From Argopecten irradians (lineage: Eukaryota > Mollusca > Bivalvia > Pectinida > Pectinidae): DNA of 64,000 nucleotides. The notes under the pieces are model-generated. The model did no database searches, was not told where the DNA came from, and saw only the letters and a list, made by a program, of their open reading frames with translations. The position numbers and the translations under genes were made by a program. Below are positions 60,325 through 64,000 of the stretch, piece after piece. Location of the stretch: positions 35,643,604 to 35,707,603 of the forward strand of contig NC_091138.1 in NCBI RefSeq assembly GCF_041381155.1. The letters run 5' to 3'. Numbering within the stretch: the first letter of the stretch is position 1; every line of letters begins with the position of its first letter.

Positions 60325-60712
60325 AATAAATGTATAGTGGAATTGTTACCCTTTTATAGTGCTATATCACTGAATCATGATGCCAAAAACACCAAGCAAC
60401 ACACCCCACCCGGTCACATTATAATGACAACGAGCGAACCAGTCGTCCCACTCCCTGTATGCTAAGCAGGAGCAGAAACTACCACTTTTATAGACTTTGG
60501 TGTGTCTCGACCAGGGGGACAGAACCCAGAGACTTCCTCACAGGGGCGAACGCTCAACTTCGGGCCAAAAGTGAGACGTTGCCAAGGGAGGCATTAGGAA
60601 AGATAATGTAAGTCAGGAAGAAGAGAAAAGAATGAGATCCTAAGTTTAGTCGCCTTTTACGATCATGCAATAGGGGCAGCAGGTACAATTCTAACGCCCT
60701 ACCTGCAGGGTG
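60325..60712 (-). mobile_element. SINE copy lacking its tail
   Basis: GTATAGTGGAATTGTTACCC to CTACCTGCAGGG. Head and body present, 3' tail missing, several small deletions. Confidence 0.85.
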
Positions 60713-61325
60713 ACCCATTTTAGGGAGACCTTGCTGCCATACAGCTCTAATGATGACTTGCTTGTCACTTCTAAGGGTGAATGGCGAATATACAAGAGAG
60801 TGAAATCCAAAAGGTATATTCAAAAGACTTATTTTATGTTGGCATTTATAATATGAATACTCAGAAATTCAAATATGGTTTTCTAATTGGACTTTATTGT
60901 AAAATGTAGGCATAGTACAAATATCAAATCTCTTGCTTGAAAGCCATTGTCATAATACTATGATGAGGATTTTCAGATTTTGATGACTGTGGTCGACCTT
61001 CTCCTGTGCTTGCCGCCTACCAGCGTACATTGTAAGATAATGCTTTCTCAGATGATACTTTGACTGTAAAACTACGGAGCAAGCTATTTTTGAATTTTAT
61101 CCACAAAGGGCCATTGATGTTTGGCTGGTAAACAGGACTTTTGTTTTATTTATTATTTGTTTTATTATGTATTATTATTTGTATACACAAACACTTAAAA
61201 GTACAATTCCAATGCTTTCTAATCTGGGCCATATACTACCCAAATGCATTATTACATCTTTAAGCCTGTTTTCAGTCAAAGTCCATACAGCGCCGCCATA
61301 TGACCGACATGCTAGATAACATTAA
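60713..61325. other. no gene seen
   Basis: AT-rich, without recognisable exons or repeats. Confidence 0.4.
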
Positions 61326-61327
61326 TA

Positions 61328-63555
61328 AAAACAAGAGGCCCAGAGGGCCTGTATCGCTCACCTTGTTTGTAATTCCAGGTAATGTTCTGAATACAGGTTC
61401 ATTGTTTCTTTTCTGAAGGAATTTTAATATTAACCTCTAAATCCCCTATTGGGCCCCACCCCTCCTGCCCCCAGGGGGTCAGAGCCAAAATTTATACAAG
61501 TTTTGTTCCCCTTCCCCCAAGGATGTTTATGGCCAAATTTGGTCACAATCCAAGCAAAACTCTAGGACAAGTAGCGATTTATAGGATTTACCTCTATTTC
61601 CCCTATTGGGCCCCACCTGTTCTGCCCCCGGAGGGCCAGAGCCAAAATTTATACAAGTTCTGTTCCCCTTCCCCCAAGGATGTTTGTGGCCAAATTTGGT
61701 TACATTCCATGCAGAACTCTAGGACAAGTACCGATTTATAGGATTTACCTATAATTCCCCGATTGGGCCCCGCCCCCTTCTGCCCCACGGGACCAGAGCC
61801 AAAATTTATACAAGTTCTGTTCCCCTTCCCCCAAGGATGTTTGTGGCCAAATTTGGTTACAATCCATGTAGAACTCTATGACTAGTAGCGATTTTAAAGG
61901 ATTAACCTCTATTTCCCCTATTGGGCCCCACCCCTCCTGCCCCCGGGGGGTCAGAGCCAAAATTTATTCAAGTTCTGTTCCCCTTCCCCCAAGGATGTTT
62001 GTAGCCAAATTTGGTTACAATTCATGTAGAACTCTATGACAAGTAGCGATTGAAAGGATTTACCTCTATTTCCCCTATTGGGCCTTGCCCCTCCTGCCCC
62101 CGGGGGGTCAGAGCCAAAATTTATACAAGTTCTGTTCCCCTTCCCCCAAGGATGTTTGTGGTCAAATTTGGTTACAATCAAAGTAGAACTCTATGACTAG
62201 TAGCGATTTAGAGGATTTACCCCTATTTCCCCTATTGGGCCCCGCCCCTCCTGTCCCCGGGGGACCAGAGCCAAAATTTATACAATTTCTGTTCCCCTTC
62301 CCCCAAGAATGTTTGTGGCCAAATTTGGTTACATTCCATTCAGAACTCTATGACTAGTAGCGATTTAAAAGATTAACCTCTATTTCCCCTATTGGGCCCC
62401 GCCCCTCTTGCCCCCGGGGAATCAGAGCCAAAATTTATACAAGTTCTGTTCCCCTTCCCACCAGGATGTTTGTAGCCAAATTTGGTTACAATTCATGTAG
62501 AACTCTATGACTAGTAGCGATTGAAAGGATTTACCTCTATTTCCCCTATTGGGCCCCGCGCCTCCTGCCCCCGGGGGTCAGAGCCAAAATTTATACAAGT
62601 TCTGTTCCCCTTCCCCCAAGGATGTTTCTGGTCAAATTTGGTTACAATCCAAGTAGAACTCTATGACTAGTAGCGATTTAAAGGATTTACCTCTATTTCC
62701 CCTATTGGGCCCCGCCCCTCCTGCCCCCGGGGGACCAGAGCCAAAATTTATACAATTTCTGTTCCCCTTCCCCCAAGAATGTTTGTGGCCAAATTTGGTT
62801 ACATTCCATTCAGAACTCTATGACTAGTAGCGATTTAAAAGATTTATCTCTATTTCCCCTATTGGGCCCCGCCCCTCTTGCCCCCGGGGAATCAGAGCCA
62901 AAATTTATACAAGTTCTGTTCCCCTTCCCCCAAGAATGTTTGTGGCCAAATTTGGTTACATTCCATTCAGAACTCTATGACAAGTAGCGATTTAAAGGAT
63001 TTACCTCTATTTCCCCTATTGGGCCCCGCCCCTCCTGCCCCCGGGGGGTCAGAGCCAAAATTTATACAAGTTCTGTTCCCCTTCCCCCAAGGATGTTTGT
63101 GGCCAAATTTGGTTACAATCCAAGTAGAACTCTATGACTAGTAGCGATTTAAAGGATTTACCTCTATTTCCCCTATTGGGCCCCGCCCCTCCTGCCCCCG
63201 GGGGGTCAGAGCCAAAATTTATACAAGTTCTGTTCCCCTTCCCCCAAGGATGTTTGTAGCCAAATTTGGTTACAATCCATGCAGAACTCTAGGACAAGTA
63301 GCGTTTTATAGGATTTACCTCTATTTCCCCTATTGGGCCCCGCCCCTCCTGCCCCCGGGGGGTCAGAGCCAAAATTTATACAAGTTCTGTTCCCCCTCCC
63401 CCAAGGATGTTTGTGGCCAAATTTGGTTACAATCCATGCAGAACTCTATGACTAGTAGCGATTTAAAGGAAATGTTGACGGACGGACGGACGGACGGACG
63501 ACGGACGACGCGCTATGACATAAGCTCACCGGCCCTTAGGGCCAGGTGAGCTAAC
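61328..63555 (+). mobile_element. modular AAGAGGCCC element with 13 tandem ~157-bp units
   Basis: Head AACAAGAGGCCCAGAGGGCC-TGTATCGCTCACC. Then 13 units, each with CCTATTGGGCCCC, CAGAGCCAAAATTTATACAA, GTTCTGTTCCCCTTCCCCCA, GCCAAATTTGGTTACA and AGAACTCTATGACTAGTAGC (unit marks near 61445, 61601, 61757, 61916, 62073, 62230, 62388, 62542, 62699, 62857, 63013, 63169, 63326). Then (GACG)n at 63478-63508, ATGACATAAGCTCACC and the hairpin GGCCCTTAGGGCC-AGGTGAGCTAA. Homologous, end to end, to 12470-13098, which has only three units. Some unit pairs share private variants (CAAGAATG / CATTCAGAACTC), which points to expansion by blocks. Open frames across the units are artefacts. Confidence 0.93.
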
Positions 63556-64000
63556 CAGGACAGCCACTGCGATACAGAAAGTGATTCTACTACTACCGAT
63601 ATTGCAGTGTCTAATAGGATGGATCTGACAGTGTTGAGGTTGGCTATGTTTCACGAGGAAAAAACAATATGGAAGGGAGGAATATAAGTGCCTGAAATTA
63701 GTTGATTTGTTGATTTTTCTTTTTTGTCGGTCAGACACATTCTCTTTCGGTCAGATGTGCTTTGAAATTATATTGGACTGAATGTCCTAGGTAATGTATA
63801 ACTTTTGCATACACTGTTCAAGCGGCAAAAGCCAAAATGCTTCCAGACTATGGAGCGAGCAGCCCGAGGATGATCTGAAAATTAAGTCGGTTCAGTGTCA
63901 TCCCCGACATTTTGTATCCATGTCCATTAAGCATACAAATTCAAACGACCATTCCGATTGGTCGTCTTATTAAGTTATTCAGCCAGTTATTGCTATATCA
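63556..64000. other. no gene seen
   Basis: Non-coding sequence up to the window edge; nothing recognised. Confidence 0.4.

Noticed and set aside
61523..63549. Several 60-99 aa open frames on both strands with repeated PSPKDVCGQIWL / NRGNRGKS peptides
   Set aside because: Translations of the 157-bp module, which is not a multiple of three and is a non-coding repeat.

Overview
This is a eukaryotic, animal nuclear genome window, almost certainly from a bivalve mollusc. Coding exons are short, separated by long AT-rich introns with GT-AG splice sites. The gene families (fucolectin/FTP lectins, CHST15-like sulfotransferase) and the dispersed repeats (a tRNA-derived SINE ending in TTAATAGGACGTTAA-(CAAA)n, and AAGAGGCCC...GGTGAGC elements with (GACG)n and tandem modules) are of types I associate with bivalve genomes. 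The species cannot be fixed from sequence alone; a scallop-like genome is my guess. There are no prokaryotic operons and no CRISPR.

Two host genes look intact. (1) A minus-strand, five-exon secreted lectin gene (22815-25121, 287 aa): signal peptide, small PAN/apple-like cysteine module, fucolectin (FTP) domain. Every intron is phase 1, and one needs a GC-AG donor. (2) A plus-strand, eight-exon type II membrane sulfotransferase of the CHST15 kind (49688-59739, 428 aa), with both PAPS-binding motifs and every splice phase consistent. A second FTP copy lies downstream of the lectin gene. Its exon 5 (1035-1249) is open. Its exon 4 is cut in two (10249-10481 and 14358-14387) by a 3.9-kb insertion with inverted ends and a 16-bp target duplication.

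The rest is a transposon graveyard. 0-0.7 kb: Tc1 (DD34E) transposase remnant. 3.9-7.7 kb: a minisatellite of about 60 units that appears to have grown inside a SINE and flips orientation at its right end. 15.6-16.5 kb: tandem-module element. 16.5-20.6 kb: a LINE flanked by direct repeats of about 225 bp and interrupted by a MITE. 25.6-37.2 kb: a convergent pair of decayed multi-exon genes, a RecQ-type helicase (+) and a DUF6589 protein (-), next to a cluster of GATATC repeats. I read these as parts of one large helicase-encoding DNA transposon. 37.2-40.5 kb: a CR1-like LINE inserted into the 5' side of the DUF6589 gene. 40.9-48.7 kb: SINE copies (one with a clean 11-bp target duplication), several MITEs and an inverted SINE nest. 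61.3-63.6 kb: a modular element with 13 tandem units of about 157 bp.

The helicase/DUF6589 pair is the best candidate for an under-described system. The modular AAGAGGCC elements, which share ends but carry different internal tandem modules, come second. All coordinates of splice sites and repeats were read by eye.
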